64,000 nucleotides of DNA, from positions 2,677,001 through 2,741,000 of the forward strand of contig NZ_CATKVU010000006.1 of NCBI RefSeq assembly GCF_949820605.1, given 5' to 3'. Positions 63,267-64,000 of the stretch are shown piece by piece. The notes under the pieces were generated by a model. It had not been told where the DNA came from and made no database searches. It was given only the letters and a program-made list of their open reading frames with translations. Numbering within the stretch: the first letter of the stretch is position 1; each line of letters begins with the position of its first letter. The stretch comes from Segatella copri. GTDB taxonomy: Bacteria > Bacteroidota > Bacteroidia > Bacteroidales > Bacteroidaceae. The translations under genes and the position numbers were made by a program.

Positions 63267-63351
63267 GCCCAGATGGCGGAATCGGTAGACGCGCTGGTCT
63301 CAAACACCAGTGGAGCAATCCATCCCGGTTCGATCCCGGGTCTGGGTACCA
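63267..63351 (+). tRNA. tRNA-Leu (anticodon CAA)
   Basis: The 85-nt cloverleaf has acceptor arms GCCCAGA and TCTGGGT, and anticodon stem CTGGT/ACCAG around loop CTCAAAC (CAA). It has a short class II variable arm, T-arm CCCGGTTCGATCCCGGG, and an encoded ACCA end. The -7 element TACCTTTGC stands about 25 bp upstream. A terminator hairpin follows 5 bp after the CCA. Confidence 0.97.
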
Positions 63352-63355
63352 AGAT

Positions 63356-63384
63356 GGAGAGAAGTTTTACTTCTCTCCTTTTTT
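63356..63384 (+). terminator. Terminator after tRNA-Leu
   Basis: GGAGAGAAG (63356-63364) and CTTCTCTCC (63370-63378) are followed by TTTTTT. Confidence 0.85.
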
Positions 63385-63571
63385 CGTTTATATACACATT
63401 TATCCCTGCATATCTACCCACTTACATCCTATCATATCCCCCATTCCACGAAAACGTTTACAACGATTTATTTAGAATAAGCCTTTCTATATTTGGCTTT
63501 TCAAAAGATAATATTTATCTTTGCAGAAGAAATAGCTTATATATAATAACCCAACAAACCGAAAAAAATAG

Positions 63572-64000
63572 ATGAAGAAATTTTTTAGCATGGTATGTGC
63601 TTGCTTGTTGGCGCTAAGTGCCCAGGCAACCGACATCAAGAAGTATGATGCTCTTTACGAGAATCTACCATTCCAGATGGAGAAGGTGACCCGTCCGCAA
63701 TTCCCAGCCAATGAGGTAAACCTCAAGGACTTTGGGGCTATTGGAGATGGCTCTTCTCTCTGTACCACAGCCTTTGCCAAGGCTATCGATGCGCTGACTC
63801 AGAAAGGCGGCGGCAAACTCATCGTTCCACAGGGCGTATGGTTCACAGGTCCTATCGTATTGAAGAGCAATATCAACCTGCATCTCGAAAAAGGTGCAGT
63901 CATCCTTTTCTCACCAGATGATGCCCTCTACCCTTTTATAGAAACATCGTTTGAGGGTTTGGATACACGCCGATGCCAGTCGCCTATCTCTGGTCATCAT
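63572..64000 (+). CDS. Glycoside hydrolase family 28 protein (polygalacturonase type), N-terminal part
   Basis: The ATG at 63572 opens MKKFFSMVCACLLALSAQA, a signal peptide, and 143 codons reach the window end. VNLKDFGAIGDGSSLCTTAFAKAID, then GGGKLIVPQGVWFTGPIVLKSNINLHLEKGAVILFS is the N-terminal hallmark of GH28 pectinases with the parallel beta-helix. The catalytic Asp residues lie beyond the edge. It probably cuts pectic polygalacturonan or rhamnogalacturonan and may open a pectin locus to the right. Confidence 0.92.
   Translation, partial: MKKFFSMVCACLLALSAQATDIKKYDALYENLPFQMEKVTRPQFPANEVNLKDFGAIGDGSSLCTTAFAKAIDALTQKGGGKLIVPQGVWFTGPIVLKSNINLHLEKGAVILFSPDDALYPFIETSFEGLDTRRCQSPISGHH

Overview
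The window looks like a Prevotellaceae genome (Prevotella/Segatella type). This rests on the Bacteroidetes -7 promoter element TAnnTTTGC before almost every gene, SusC/SusD pairs, a hybrid two-component regulator, GLPGLI and DUF5687 proteins, and the general scarcity of Shine-Dalgarno sites. Genus is inferred, not proven.

Layout. 1-5516: the 5' part of gpmI, then a membrane-anchored winged-helix regulator divergent from a GLPGLI protein and an outer-membrane receptor-like protein. 5557-7150: an AAA+/DUF234 ATPase inserted beside a remnant of an AraC-type regulator. 7152-10927: a GH3 beta-glucosidase/xylosidase and a RhuM-Fic fusion. 10928-14282: a decayed 22-bp-period array, trmB, and an ABC ATPase with a DUF5687 membrane protein. 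14562-33412: a xylan utilisation locus. On the minus strand it holds an SGNH esterase, a GPH sugar transporter, a GH10 xylanase and a GH43 enzyme; on the plus strand a hybrid two-component regulator, GH67 alpha-glucuronidase, GH35, SusC and SusD, then a deletion-scarred relic of a second SusC and a second GH10. 33431-46404: five genes or cassettes of AAA+ ATPases with PD-(D/E)XK-type C-termini, and an orphan SusC/SusD/lipoprotein operon. 46692-50670: a plastic zone with an IS1182-family element, 22-bp arrays, palindromes, duplicated promoters, gene remnants and tiny ORFs, including a DUF4160/DUF2442 pair. 50717-64000: an SGNH esterase paralogue, purine salvage genes (xpt, NCS2 permease, guaD) around a hydrolase-HAD fusion, another ATPase, a Dna2-like nuclease-helicase, greA, a HIT protein, a mannose-1-phosphate guanylyltransferase, tRNA-Leu(CAA) and the start of a GH28 polygalacturonase.

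How the genes work together. In the xylan locus, SusC/SusD would bind and import xylo-oligosaccharides. GH10 cuts the backbone, GH67 removes methyl-glucuronic acid, the SGNH enzyme probably removes acyl groups, GH43/GH35/GH3 trim oligomers, and the GPH symporter brings sugars into the cytoplasm. The promoters of the esterase operon, of GH67, of SusC and of the relic carry the same TGAAACA-type box 58-59 bp upstream of the -7 element. I read this as the operator of the locus regulator.

Most unusual signals. (1) Six AAA+ ATPase genes lie in one window, and five of them have a private set of inverted or iterated repeats packed around their own promoter. (2) Two of these ATPase cassettes are flanked by direct repeats made from broken pieces of unrelated genes. 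(3) Several intergenic regions show an exact 22-bp sequence period (33 bp in one ATPase promoter), with unit sequences that differ from locus to locus. Together these suggest self-controlled ATPase modules that move between loci.
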